Shown one piece after another: positions 13,771 to 25,910 of a DNA stretch of 64,000 nucleotides. Position 1 is the stretch's first letter, and each line of letters starts with the position of its first letter. Where the stretch lies: contig NC_059410.1 in NCBI RefSeq assembly GCF_905220565.1, positions 5,037,501-5,101,500 on the forward strand, read 5' to 3'. The DNA comes from Melitaea cinxia. Taxonomy: Eukaryota > Arthropoda > Insecta > Lepidoptera > Nymphalidae. The notes under the pieces were generated by a model. It saw only the letters and a list, made by a program, of their open reading frames with translations, had not been told where the DNA came from and searched no databases. A program made the translations under genes and the position numbers.

Positions 13771-13810
13771 TTTATCTTTTACAGGTAAGACGAGACGGCG
13801 TGCGGGTGAG
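13771..13810 (+). promoter_or_regulatory. Candidate recursive splice site (ratchet point) 1
   Basis: Reads tttatcttttacag|gtaaga with the junction between 13784 and 13785. A good polypyrimidine tract and AG acceptor are directly joined to a consensus donor, the arrangement of zero-nucleotide exons in long Drosophila introns. A second donor (GCGG|GTGAGAG) starts at 13806. It would define a 21-nt recursive-splice exon at 13785-13805, a known feature of such sites. It is on the same strand as the scribbler exon. Function is inferred; chance occurrence in 64 kb is possible. Confidence 0.5.
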
Positions 13811-14294
13811 AGTTTTGTTCTCTTTGCGGTCGGGCGACATGTGTGAACTTTATTACGTCGGATTTTATTGTCGAGACCGTGGAGCTCCTTAATGATCGCT
13901 ATATCACTAATGTCGAGCATTAGGCGGTCTAGTGAAACTGCCACGTTACACTCACTTTTCGTGTTGACTTTTAGTAAATTACATACTTTTAACACGAAAT
14001 AGAGAACAAGAGTTGCTACAAAATTCAATACTCATTTTTGTATTGAAGAAATAAGATTTTTATTCAACTTGAGGATTGTATTCGTTATTTGTTTTAGACG
14101 GAAAACACTTGAAGTTATTATTTTAGTCTTGTATTAAATTATTGCTCTGAAAGCTACTCATGGTTTTCCTGTTTGGTAACAAATAATTTATATTAGAATT
14201 TTGTCGTTTCCTTTTTATAAATACATAGAAGAAGAAGAATAAGAAATATACTTTTATTGTGCAAATTACAAGCTAACATACATAGGTATCTTTA

Positions 14295-14296
<2 letters not shown>

Positions 14297-14374
<78 letters not shown>
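14297..14374. repeat. (TA)n microsatellite
   Basis: Uninterrupted TA run immediately left of the piggyBac-like element. It is preceded by agaagaagaagaataag and a ttttattgtgca block that may be a small retroelement tail. Confidence 0.95.
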
Positions 14375-14377
<3 letters not shown>

Positions 14378-14753
14378 CAAACTGATCGAGCCTAAACTAT
14401 TAACACTACGGTACACGCGCCTCTAAAACGTTCACAAGTGCTCGCGTGGGCTACACTTGTAGCCCATTTTAAATTGAAATATTCTGAAAGATAATCGTTT
14501 AATTTTTAAATAAAACACGTTTATTATTATTAATGACATATATTTAGAAAACTGAAATAAAAAAAGTATCTTCTCTTTCTTAAACTTAAAAAAAAATACA
14601 AAATTTCAGACTTCTCAAAAATCACATAATTTTTACTAAATTGAGATCAACCAATTTTTGGTTTAGTTCTTAAATATTTTTTAATTTCTTTTTTTTTTAA
14701 TTTTCAACCCACGAAGGACAAATTAAAATTTGGTGATCACTACATATACGCCT

Positions 14754-14987
14754 CTAGTATTTTGAGCAAAATTTCCTTGTGCTGCGATCGCGCATTCTGC
14801 TACAAAACGCACAGCGTGCAACTCCCCCACGAATTGGTATAGTTCCTTGTTGAGGAGCTTCTGACACATTCAATAATAATTTTGCTTTTGTTTTTATGCT
14901 TTCTTCCTGTTCACTTTCAATCAAATCCTCCTGATCTAACTCTTTTTTTAGCCATCTCAACACGTTTTCCTCCATTTTGCGATCCAT
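14754..14987 (-). pseudogene. Remnant piggyBac transposase: N-terminal start joined to C-terminal cysteine-rich domain
   Basis: The start MDRKMEENVLRWL follows a good 3' splice signal (tttgtttcag at about 14998-15007, minus strand), suggesting a spliced 5' UTR. After an acidic N-terminus of about 40 residues the frame enters GGVARCAFCSRMRDRS and then KFCSKY. This is the start of the C-terminal Cys-rich zinc-binding domain of piggyBac transposases. The whole catalytic DDD core is missing, so an internal deletion is inferred. Reading continues in frame after a TAG with Cys, Ser-Asp-His and Cys-Pro-Ser, the rest of the Cys-rich domain, so a nonsense change has also occurred. The in-frame ATG at 15014 is upstream of the splice site and less likely to be used. 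Confidence 0.72.
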
Positions 14988-15040
14988 ATTTAGCACTCTG
15001 AAACAAAATATCAACGAAGAGTAAGTTTACACTATATAAA

Positions 15041-15300
15041 ACTTCTATATATCTATAAAAGAAAATCGTGTTAGTTACATTATTTATAACTCAAGAACGA
15101 CTAAACTGATGTGGCTGAGAATTTGTAGGGAGGTAGCTTAGAACCAGGAGACGGACATAGGATACTTTTTATTCCATTCCCGAGGGACGTGAAATAAAAC
15201 GTGGCTGGACTAATTTGGCTAATTTTGGTCTTGAAATAATTGTGGAAGTTCAGGGAAGGTTTAAACGGTAAGAATTATTGGAAAAAGGTATAGGTTGTAG
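15041..15300. repeat. Nested lepidopteran repeat ('aagaaaatcgtgttagttac' family)
   Basis: Contains aactcaagaacgactaaactgat and agcttagaaccaggagacggacataggata, words I recognise from an abundant lepidopteran non-autonomous repeat. It lies within the piggyBac-like element, so it inserted after it or was carried by it. No coding capacity. Confidence 0.5.
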
Positions 15301-15675
15301 GATGTAGGTGTAGTTATTTATGCATTCCAGTTCATAATTAAGACAAAACAACGTGTTTCGGGACAGCGAGTAGAATATATAATACAAAAAATAATAATAA
15401 AAAGATAAATACTTACATCAATTTATAAAAATATATCCCTCGTGAGAAGTTCCACCAGTGCACGCAAGGGCTACATACGTAGCCCAACAACTCTAAATCG
15501 TTATTTTTCGCACGTGCGCAAGCGTCGAGCTCTCACGCCACACTGAACGCATCGAGCAACAACCAATGGGAGCTTAGCTAGAGACTCGAAGTTAAATCAC
15601 GTGATTTCGCGAAGTTATGAACAAAAACAATACCCTGGGCTACATATGTAGCCCACGCGTGTACTCTAGTGTTAA

Positions 15676-17779
15676 AGCACAAAAATGAGACAAGTAAGTC
15701 CTTAATTACTACATAGATACTTTCCAAATTCGATTTCTAATGGACTGCAAATTTTACGTTATTTTTAAGTTAAAAGTATAACTTGAATTATTATTATATA
15801 TAAAGCGTGTATTTTATCTATTAGTAGAATAAATATAACACTGAATTTAAAGTGGGTGTTAACCGATAAGAATACTTGTTACAATATCATCTTATCAGAA
15901 ACAAAAATTAATAAATAACAATTACTTCATAAGATAACGTTATAACTCTTCGAAGATTCGGTTTTGGGCCGTGGATCCTCGACCCAATAATCATCTTTAT
16001 TAATGACCGCTGTACTCAATTATATTATTCATTATAAATGCCGGATCGCGAGAAATCATTGTATAAAGTTGTTATTTTAAACAACAAAGGGACCTTCTTA
16101 TCTCGAATTGACCTCAACGCGATGGTGAAATCTTGATAATTGCTCGATTTTCGTTTAAACGTTCGCGTTAAGCGCCAACATTCCTAATAATATTATTTTG
16201 AATAAAATTTTACACGCCTAAAAATGTAGTAATTTAGTTCTAAATTTAATTCAAAAGGAAAACAACGTATATTTTAGAGTGTAATGATTCACGTTTACAC
16301 GCAAAGAAAGTAAACATATATTGGATGGTTAATGTAAGCGATATTTTATCAGTACACAAAAATCAAAGCGAAAATAAAAGATTTAGAAGAAAAGCAATAA
16401 AAGACTCCCATCAGCGAGCGGATCGAAATAAATAATCTGCGAGAAAATCTGTGATCCGAGCGAGGTACGTGATACGATAAACCGAAAGTGCTTCGTTGAT
16501 GGCTGATTGATTCATTTTAGTGTAGATAAGGTCACGTTGTAGCTTTATTGTACATTTTACCGTTTCTACGATATTAAAGACCAGGGAACGACAACACGTC
16601 AACGCGGTACCTCCTAATGATACCATATTTATTGTCCGGGTTTTGAACAACGTGGTCTACGAATGAATTATCTCCTCTCGAGGCAATAAATCTAAAAAAT
16701 ATTACTCTAATATCTTAAGCTTCATTCATAAAAATAATATTAACGCACTACACTGAAGCTTGATTTATCGCAACCAATATTATTTTCTCAACGATAAAGT
16801 TTGTTCAATATAATTTAAGATAATAATATTCATAGATTATATTATCCGACGATTCGTAGAATATATTTCATTCAGATTTTATACGTTTTCCCTTTTAATA
16901 AGACTCTAATACTAAAGTGTTAAAGTTGAATATCTTTTATTTTATCACATGTTGTTTTATGCTTAAACGTTTGAGCAGAGATAACCGTAAAAATCGTGAT
17001 TGCATTAAAAATCCTAGACAGAAAATAATCAGACGTCAGATTTGATATCGCCGAGATTAACCTTAGGTAACCTTCGTTTTTGGTTGCTGATTTTATATGA
17101 ATTTTTATATCTTGGATATTGCTAGTCATCTCGTTTTAGACAATTTTATAGTTTTACCTATCGTCTAGTCGTGTTCGACATTACTTTTATTGTTTGTATT
17201 TTCAAAAGGAGATCTTTCATGATGTTTGAAGTATAACAAAAAAAAAAAAAACAATTGTAGAAGACTAGTCAAATAATAACAATAGAACAGGATGTGTGCA
17301 GTTTGTATACGGCTAAAAAGCGGAGGTAAACCGGCCGGGAAGGCCATTTGCTCTTACAAACAATCTTACATAAACTCGTTCTAAACTCCTTACCGCTCTA
17401 GACATAAAGACTTTACTAGAAAAAAGGAATACCGGATGGTGGACCTTCTCGCATTAAAAACTCTGTTGTTGAATTATAATCTTTATAGTAGCTTACATAC
17501 AGACTAAATATGTGTGCGAATCTTTAAATGTTACCAGGAAATTACTAGGAGATCGCGGGACGCTAACCACTCTTTGATTACATGCTCGTGACACAAACTA
17601 CCGTCTTGGAGCTGTGGGAATATTAAGAGTACTAGTGATTTAAGGTTTAAACGGTTCAAATTGATTTGACACTACGTAATGCCATATAAGTACTGCGTGT
17701 CTTTTCAAAGAAGCAAGTGCAAATGAAATGTAAATGTAATAAAAAAAAATGTAATACAGTAACGTAAATAATCCATTAC
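15676..17779. other. Intronic stretch with a GC-richer segment at 16390-16670
   Basis: AT-rich single-copy-looking DNA. The segment 16390-16670 has a more balanced composition and could be conserved non-coding DNA. Small minus-strand frames (16411-16650, 16920-17129, 17165-17347) have no recognisable domain. Confidence 0.4.
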
Positions 17780-18072
17780 TGTATTTGCTCGCAAACTAAA
17801 AAAACCCGACTTCAATAACATCGACAAGTAGTACAACGTAGGGACACAAAAAAGCCAAGTAAATACACGCGTTATCAAAAATTACTCAAAAGTAGTCCTC
17901 AGATCTCAATTAAATTTAAGTGGGACCACATGACACGCAACCTTTCGATTAAAAAAATCATCGAAATCGGTCCACCTAGTTAAAAGTTCTGAGGTAACAC
18001 TAAATACATACATTAAAAAAAATATGCAATCGAATTGAGAACCTCAGAGAATTTTTCGGAAGCTGGATAAAA
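17780..18072 (-). mobile_element. Family C repeat (copy 2), diverged
   Basis: Minus orientation: starts with tatttgctcgcaaac and continues with acttcaataacatcgacaagtagtacaacgta; ends near gaattgagaacctc...ttttcggaagctgg, the degenerate other end. It is less similar to the others and has lost the clean AACCGACTTC end. Confidence 0.65.
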
Positions 18073-21000
18073 AGTGAATGTCATGATGTTGAATAAAAAT
18101 AACATGTAGGTAATTGTAGCACTCGAAGCATTTCAAATCAATAAAGCGATAAGAGATTAATTTGCATTACTAATGACAATTAACATAATCATAGAGATAA
18201 AATCAGGGATAAATTCAGTAACATAGCTATCTTTCCATGTAATCTAAGTACTGTGTGCTTCGGTCTCTTTTACGTAATTGCCCTGCTTATTTATAGCCAC
18301 CGACTGATGATTGATGTTACATAAACTTAAAAGCCTCGTTATATCGTATTGTTAAACATTCTTATAAAAAAAGTTAAAAACATATTTTCTTACCATATCT
18401 TATAAATATTCTTTCCTTTACAACGTAACAGACAAGAAAAATTCAATATAAAGATAACGCTTATATTATAAACGTAAAACCATTTTTATTTCCATCGATT
18501 TTATTTGGTACTAAAACTATTTTATTCATTAAGTTTCCAGATTGTTGAAGTGTTTAATAGATTTTGTTAAGCGCTTTGAAATTTATTTGTGGAAACAGCG
18601 TAAACACGCTTGTTAGTCCAACACTATTAAACAAAGTGTTAAAATTTGAAGAGGATGTATCATAGAAAAGTACACAAATTTTATGAAGCCCCGCAGTAAA
18701 ACTACATTGTAACAACAAAGCAAAAGCGTTTATAATACTGGTTTAAAATTTTAATACGGCAATTTGCCAGCAACGGTCTGCATGGAGTTGCAAGTTGCAA
18801 CACAAACGGTATGTGTTGTAATTCACTTTGTTATTCGCTACCGTTTGTTTTCATTTAATCTATCGTTAACATTTTTTTATATTAGCTACACATAATTGAA
18901 ACGACTTATATGATATTTGTAAAAAAATGTGTGTACACTGTAAGTGTAAACAAATATACATTCTTTATTACTTTATTTTGACAAACAATAATATTGAAAT
19001 ATTATACATTGACAATGTTGAACTTAAAAATTGGAAATAACATCTTTAGACTAAAAGCCATTAAGCAAAGAACTGAACTGAACATCTATAGACATTAATC
19101 TTTAAGTTTTTCATTTTAAACAGCAGTGGCAGCATTACTTATAATAATTTTCATATTGAAAACAAGGTACGTTATTTTTATTATGAGTCTTAAAAAATTT
19201 AAGGTATAAAAAACAAATTCCACAAATATCCGACGCGCGACAGTTTTCAAAATTTACCAGGAGTCAATAAGTTGCGAGTATATTATTCTTGAACGATATT
19301 TTTATATTTTTCAAAATTTGAACAACTTACGCTGTTGGTTCAATTTTCTACGTAATTGCTAAGAATATAATGTTTTAATTATATAATGTATGCGGGGCCA
19401 GCACATGGCTCGCGGCGTCCAAATGTGCCACTAATTGCCAGCCCTACTTCTCACTAATCACCACACTACCCGTAATTAATAGCTCAGTCTATTTTTGATT
19501 ACCATAAAATATGTGTAACGTTACAAGTGCCATGTTTTACTTCATTTTAATGAATGCCACTCGTTTACCTTTCATCTACGTGTAATTGACGCTTTTGTAC
19601 TACTATTTTTTCGCTTTGAGAAAAATTTCTGTAGCTGCAAATTGCATTGAAATGAAACTAAAGTTAAAATTAATATAGTTATCGTTAATATCTAAATATA
19701 AATACGTTATATAATATACTAGCTGCGCAGAGTTTGACACTAAATAACTCCTTAATGTTTTCTAAAGTAACAACAGAGCTCAGTGTTTATTATAAGTGTT
19801 TTCGTCTCTTGACGACCAGACTTGATATTTTTAATCAGATTTGTAGTTCGGAGCTTCGTTTCAGAGTAAATTATATTAGCAAAATTTTCTTAAATCTCAC
19901 GACCGTTTCTGGCTGGAACTTTGTCTTTTCTTTTCCAAATTAATAAAACTTTTAATTGAATTCTAACGAAAAGCAATTTTCGTCGGGTGTCAAGTTGAAT
20001 AATCTGTTGTCTTTGATAATTGAACGGGTGATATAACTGTTACCATTCTTAAATTAGTTTAATTAAAATATTGACATATCTTTGAAAATTACATTTAAAT
20101 TTTGTATAAATATTTAGAATTAATTTGGAAGAACTTGTTCATTTGTATTATACTAATCCAAATCATTTTTGAAGCAATCTAAGATTATTTTTATGTAGTT
20201 TGTTATAAAATATAAAATTCATTACTTAAATACGCTAGTTTCCCATTATGATCATCTCTCAGCAGTAGATCGTTGACTTTACAATACCAAATAATTAAAA
20301 TCAATTTAACAGATTGGTATTTTATGAATTCATTAGTATCATAATTACGCTATTTATCCGCTAAACACCGTTAAAATCACTTAACTAACTACTTCATGCG
20401 GAGTTATGACATGAAAAGTAATTTTATTGCACTTAAATCACCGAATTGTAGTTCTCAAACCTCAGTAGACATAGATAAGCCGTTACTGTAAGGGTCTCCG
20501 TTTCTAATTTCCAGTCACGTATACACGATTCCTCCGACCGTATGTCATGGACTGCGTAATGGCTAATGCCTTTCCAGCTCAGTCAGCTCCCGTCATTCCT
20601 TTCATCCTTTCTCAGAGCTTAAAAGTATTGATAAATGGTAACAATAAGCGAAGTAACAAGTTCGAGTCACGTGCTTACGATTCCTTTATTCGTGTTGCGA
20701 TTTTCAGAACTGGCGTTTCAAAAGATTGAGATCGTGTCTTGTGGATGATATATTCTATTTCGTAAAAATTTTCTATTATGGTTATTACTATGTAAAACTG
20801 AAAAATATGTTACAGCAATGACGTGTAATTTATTTAATCGGTAAAATGAATTGTCAATGTGGGCAAGCTTATGCAGATATTTATAAGTGTAAATTTATAG
20901 TTTTTGTCTATAATTTAATACTAATATACAATATGTATCTCGAAGTCGCTCGATATTTTCAATTCGGTAAAACCTACCTAACCGTATTCACAGTCCTGCA

Positions 21001-21829
21001 CGGTTTGCAGGGTGTCGATATATCAGAATAACGTATTTTTTTCGCCCTTCGATTTACGACCGGGCTCTCCTCACCCACGCATTTCCTCCGCTTTGTGAGC
21101 CCACACATCCGGTCTCATCAAATTGGCTCAACAGAACACTCTTATTCGAGTTTTACGAACCGTTCTGTCACGGAACGTCTTCTAAACTTCTATGTACCGA
21201 ATAAATGTTTCAATCAACGCGTCTCACGTTCATAATACATCGGATACCTTCGTATATTTCGGGCAAGGCGAGCATCGTATATGACATAAACATATGACTC
21301 GTATTTGAAATAGAGCCAATTGTCAACGATCGATCACTTGAAACTTGAATCGCAACATTTATAAGGATCTCAGAGCACGGCGACTTTATCTATCCGCCGG
21401 AGATTTATTTCCTCCAGTGTCGCCTCTCGCCTCTTTGAAGTCGCTGGATGGAAAATAAATTCGTGCTAAGCTCCCGTCTTTTTAATTAAAACGTTGTTGA
21501 AACTTTATTATTATACCGAAATGTCTTTGAATTATTTTCCGAGAATTTCATTGGGCAAATGGTATTTATGTAGAAAATTAAACGGAAATTATGTAATGAT
21601 TGTTCTTCATTAACAATTATATTTATTGCGGTCGTAACGTGGTTTCTATTGTTTTATTGGACCTTTTGTAAAATAAAGAGAAACAATGGAGCGAAACATC
21701 CTCACGTATGAATAATTTTATCATAAAGATAAATAGCTATTCAAATTACTTTAATAAAAACAAGCAATCATCGGTAATAATCATTATTATAGTCGATTTA
21801 TTATCCGTCCATTACGGTAATTACTTGTT
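18073..21829. other. AT-rich intronic stretch
   Basis: No supported gene. Short frames (19734-19943, 20547-20729, 20846-21031) lack domains. Pockets with more GC (19390-19480, 21030-21250, 21360-21480) may be conserved non-coding DNA. Confidence 0.4.
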
Positions 21830-22180
21830 TATGACTAAACATTTCCTGTCTATGGGATCATAGGGTATCGTGTTCGTTATCGATGTATCGCAGGAAGCTG
21901 TGAGCTCGTGTGATCTCCGCCTAATCCCGTGAAAATGGATAACAACGCTAACAATGTGATAAAGCCGCACGGCGCACGTCGCACTCTCTCGCAATAACTA
22001 TAAACTATCAACCGCAAACGTCTGCCATCTTGTAGCCGGAGTCGATGAAGTATCCCCCTCTCACTCACGCCCCTTGGGACTCAAACGCTGTCTCCCTCCC
22101 GACATAACTTTTGCAGATGAGCTTCGAGGATGCAAAGGAGCTGAAATCGTGTGGAACTTCTCTAGTTATTGTCAGTTTTA
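21830..22180. other. GC/CpG-richer island
   Basis: Composition shifts to CpG-rich here (around gccgcacggcgcacgtcgcac). Both strands show short chance frames. No acceptor-plus-frame combination supports an exon. Candidate cis-regulatory element. Confidence 0.3.
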
Positions 22181-23339
22181 CTCGTCTGTGAGTAGAACTG
22201 CTTGAATGGATTAATGGTTGCTTTATTAGACATGCTAATTATTTATTGCCTTATTATATTATCAAATGTAAACGTTATTGCTATATTACTTGTCGTCTAC
22301 ATCATTAATCACCATTATCTATTTCATTAGAAAACGTAATATTATTTACGATTAAAACATGTTGTAACTCTATAAATAATTTTATCTATATTGTAGCTTT
22401 ATATCGAGTTACTCGAGTGAAAAAATATGTTTATTGTAAAATGCGCCAGTCAATGTCAATATCCAGTCAAAATATCTACTCAGTTTTGTATTCTCCTGGT
22501 ATTGGAGTATAAATTACACGAATTAATCCAGGCGGGTACTTCGCGTCCCGAGGGGATAAATATGCTTACCGACTATATTTCGCTGCTATTTTTCTACGAT
22601 AATAATTTTTTTTTTGTAAGTCAAAGTATTGTTTAACAAAGAGCCCCGTAAGACTGTAATAACTATGTGCTACACCGTGCGTAAGTACTACACATGTTTA
22701 TTTAACTACTGAAGGAGATGACGTTAACGTTTCTCAGACCATTGTAGTTCGTGAATTTTTCATTTGTGTTTATGTTTTATGAGGAGACGTTTCTGACAGT
22801 AATTTATTTTTAATAAAACATACATTGTATACGCTTGTTTACAGAATACTTCAATAATATTCTAGTGTTCAATAATAAATAGTAATAAATAATTGCGGCA
22901 AATATAATGTTAATGAGACATAAGCATGTAACATTGTATCCCTCATATTCAGTCTCGTCTAATAAAATGTTAGCGATCCGACGTGAAATAATAATTAGTA
23001 TGGCGATCACAAAGCACTTTCTCAATGGCGCGGTGTATCATGAATTATTGATGCGGGCTAGCGGGAGGCGAGGATCTACTGCGTACCATTTTATCGTCAC
23101 AAATTATTCTTTTTCTTTCCACCTTTTAGACAATCTCGTCCAGCGTATTGACATCGAATATGCTCGATGTAATAAAAAATTTATTCAGTATTGTTCTGTT
23201 TTATTAATATTAATTTTTTCGTCAAAAATGTCATGAACGTTTGTGCATGTTCAATAACGCTGAGAATGACAGTTCGTTATTAATATACACATTCAATGCA
23301 AATTTTTATGGCATAAACTCGCAACGGCGATGTACAATA
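22181..23339. other. AT-rich intronic stretch
   Basis: Overlapping frames on both strands (22427-22636, 22810-23025, 22907-23236) show no recognisable domain. Nothing further is supported. Confidence 0.4.
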
Positions 23340-23900
23340 AATTTTAATTGAACGATGCTCTCGTTCGTCGCCCGCCGGTAGCGGAATGACATGTATTTAT
23401 TAAGATTTTAAAGTGCGCAGCGATGGTTGGCGGCGCTCCGGTTGACGAGTTCTCAAACTGTTAATCAATTACACACGCCGTTGGTCCGCGCGCTTTTTCC
23501 GCCGCGTAATGGATACCGCAATGCAAGTATTGGTAATGAGTGCGGTATGTACACGAGCCGCTGCTCACGCACGGATGCCTCGCCGAGTGTGCGGCTAAGC
23601 TCGCTCTGCTCGTGTGCACTCGTCTGTTTTTTATTCGTGCATGTGTGGCTTTATGCTCCCCCGGCGCGACCGCGTCGCGTGTGGAAGCTGCCATTTTTCG
23701 AGACGAGAGCTCGGCTTGCGTGCTCGCCGTCGTTTTTTCGCCCTCTTTGTTTTATTGTTTTCGTTTGCTGCACAAAATGAGCGGCATCGTTATAGTTTAT
23801 TCCGCTCTTTTCGTCTAACGTCTTACAGACGTCGCCGACGTTTAACGACACACGGAACGGATACGATGCTCTACGATTCGATTAATTTTTTGCTACTCAT
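23340..23900. promoter_or_regulatory. CpG-rich island, candidate enhancer or alternative promoter
   Basis: The most GC- and CpG-rich unique block of the left half, with many CG dinucleotides between 23390 and 23720. Overlapping frames of 60-117 codons occur on both strands, which is what stop-poor GC-rich DNA gives. None has a recognisable domain or good splice context. A TATA motif is not evident. Suggested role is regulatory; this is inference. Confidence 0.35.
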
Positions 23901-24714
23901 ATATGAATGTCGTAATTTGTATAATTAAAGATTCGATCGGGCATCGATTTTATACCTCTAAATGTGAATAAATTACGAGATCCGACCATCAGCGGGTCTC
24001 CAATTTGCATAAGGACGCTGAATTTAACTCATCGGCCCAAATAAAGACGGAAAGTAATTTACATATGCAAATCTCGTGTCGTTCTCATGCAAATACCTAC
24101 TTGCTTTATTACAAACGGCTTAATGATACTTACACAGCTTCTAAGTGCCCTCGGGCGTTCTGTGAAGCATATTCGCTATTTGTACTTAAATAACGGGAAA
24201 TGAGTCTTTGTTTTATCTCGTCACGATTCATACAAATATTATTTTTCCAGGTTTGATTGATCTGATTGATTGGTGTTTGGCTATCGCGAGAGGTCAAAGT
24301 ATATAAATGCATTTTTTATTTAAATTTAATTTTATAATAAAATATATACATATGCTTATTCAATATGAAACTGACCACTAACACTTAATTAACGTTTTAA
24401 TATATTTTCCACGCCAAATAAAATTGATACTTATCACCGATCTTTAACACTAATTAGTTCTGTTCGTGTTCGAAGCGGATTTAATTTAATTCGTAAAATG
24501 AATATTTTACGAACAATATGATACAATTTGCTTGTAAAGCTTCATTTTATATTAAAGCATTATTATTTTTATAACAAAACTTGTCTGTTAGTGTACAATA
24601 AAGTGTATTTTCATTGTATTGTACTTTTGTTTTAATAATACGAGGTAAATTTTAAAATAACTATTGATATTAAAATTCAGAACTATTATATACCTACCAC
24701 TCTCTCTTGACTCT
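23901..24714. other. AT-rich intronic stretch
   Basis: No gene or repeat end recognised. Confidence 0.4.
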
Positions 24715-24806
24715 CTGACTAGCCCCTTGGCGCAGTTTGTGGAGACCCTGATTTCTGCACCGGGCGTTGTGGGTTCGATTCCCACACCGAGTCTGGATGT
24801 AATATA
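24715..24806 (+). mobile_element. tRNA-like SINE head
   Basis: Reads agccccttggcgcagtttgtgg...gttgtgggttcgattcccaca. TGGCGCAGTTTGTGG corresponds to a pol III A box and GGTTCGATTCC to a B box, at normal tRNA-like spacing. I recognise the sequence as a common lepidopteran SINE. The usual body is replaced after about 24800 by a palindrome and TA repeats, so it is truncated or rearranged. It is not a functional tRNA: no cloverleaf was recognised. Confidence 0.75.
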
Positions 24807-24827
24807 TATATATTACATCCAGACTCG

Positions 24828-24832
<5 letters not shown>
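24783..24832. repeat. Perfect 50-bp palindrome at the SINE tail
   Basis: The SINE segment cacaccgagtctggatgtaa is followed, through a TA stretch, by its exact reverse complement; arms of 25 bp meet at 24807/24808. It is then followed by TA repeats interrupted by another ttcggtgtg at about 24869. This looks like an inverted local duplication driven by the TA run. Confidence 0.9.
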
Positions 24833-24870
<38 letters not shown>

Positions 24871-24892
24871 CGGTGTGTATATATATATATAT
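24833..24892. repeat. Interrupted (TA)n microsatellite
   Basis: Two TA runs separated by ttcggtgtg, a third copy of the palindrome arm end. Confidence 0.9.
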
Positions 24893-25817
24893 GTTCATCG
24901 AAAAAAAAAAACATGCAGCTATACCAGTCGGCTGTTACCTATAACACAAGTCTTAGTATTAAGTTGCTTACTTTAAGATCAGATGACCGTTTATGTACGT
25001 TGTATTTTAAAAAAAATAACTCTAAATTAATATATAATTAAAAATATATAAACAATATGTATCAACTATCCATGAATATAATTAGTTAGGAAATAATTTT
25101 GTTCGACACGCTTTATGTGAGGTGTTCCCATTGACAATATGAGTCGAGCACTTTGAAAGGTAAAGTCGCATGTAGTTCACGTTTTATGGCGTGGCAACCC
25201 TACGTATATGTACTTGACCTGCTTACACCGGCCGTGCATGTACTGACAGCTTTCTTAACGTGTTCATAGGAATAAATGTACAACACCTAACCATTTTATG
25301 TTCACCTGGTACTCACTTGGTACTCGTATATTTTCTTTGCAACAATTTTTTTTCAATAAATAATATCAAAACATATGAACGAATAAACAATACGAACATA
25401 CAAAATAACCACCTCAATTCGCATATTTTTGAATTATTTCCTTAACTTTTATGAAAATTTACTTAAATTATTTATCATTCTATATAGATTCTTCGAAATT
25501 ATTTTCTTTAATATGCTGCTTGTAATTTTACCAAATTCTTAATTTGAAAACAATTTTTAAGTTAAATACATTGTTTTTACATTTTCTATGTAATGAACTA
25601 ACTATTCACAACAAAAACAAACAAACAACACAGAAAATTGTAAAATAAAACAAAATTATTATAATGTATTATCGATTAATACGTGTTATTTATTAGCTGT
25701 CTTTATTAGATAGTGAGCGTGCTATTAAAAGCATTCGTTAACTTCGCTAACATGGCATGTCGTGTTATATAAACCGTAAATTAATACATCACCTCTCGAT
25801 CGCTACAGAAGTACTGA

Positions 25818-25910
<93 letters not shown>

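Larger units (their letters stand above)
14404..15671 (-). mobile_element. piggyBac-like element, internally deleted, bounded by TTAA
   Basis: TTAA lies on both sides (14400-14403 and 15672-15675), the piggyBac target site. Terminal inverted repeats are CACTACGGTACACGCG on the left and CACTAGAGTACACGCG on the right (reverse complement), matching at 14 of 16 positions. Three subterminal palindromes of the form GGGCTAC(N)GTAGCCC stand at about 14448-14466, 15468-15486 and 15640-15658; these are likely transposase-binding sites. A broken transposase frame lies on the minus strand (14754-14987). A second repeat is nested in it at about 15041-15300. At 1.27 kb it is far shorter than an intact piggyBac (about 2.5 kb). 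Confidence 0.85.

Noticed and set aside
13678..14028. 116-codon minus-strand open frame
   Set aside because: No recognisable domain; it overlaps a GC-richer block and the recursive splice candidate on the other strand. Leu/Val/Lys-rich composition typical of chance frames.
23427..23928. Overlapping open frames of 66-117 codons on both strands
   Set aside because: They occur together on both strands because the block is GC/CpG-rich and stop-poor. No domain and no convincing splice sites.
24720..24790. Possible tRNA gene (A and B boxes)
   Set aside because: No cloverleaf or discriminator end; fits a tRNA-like SINE head known in Lepidoptera.
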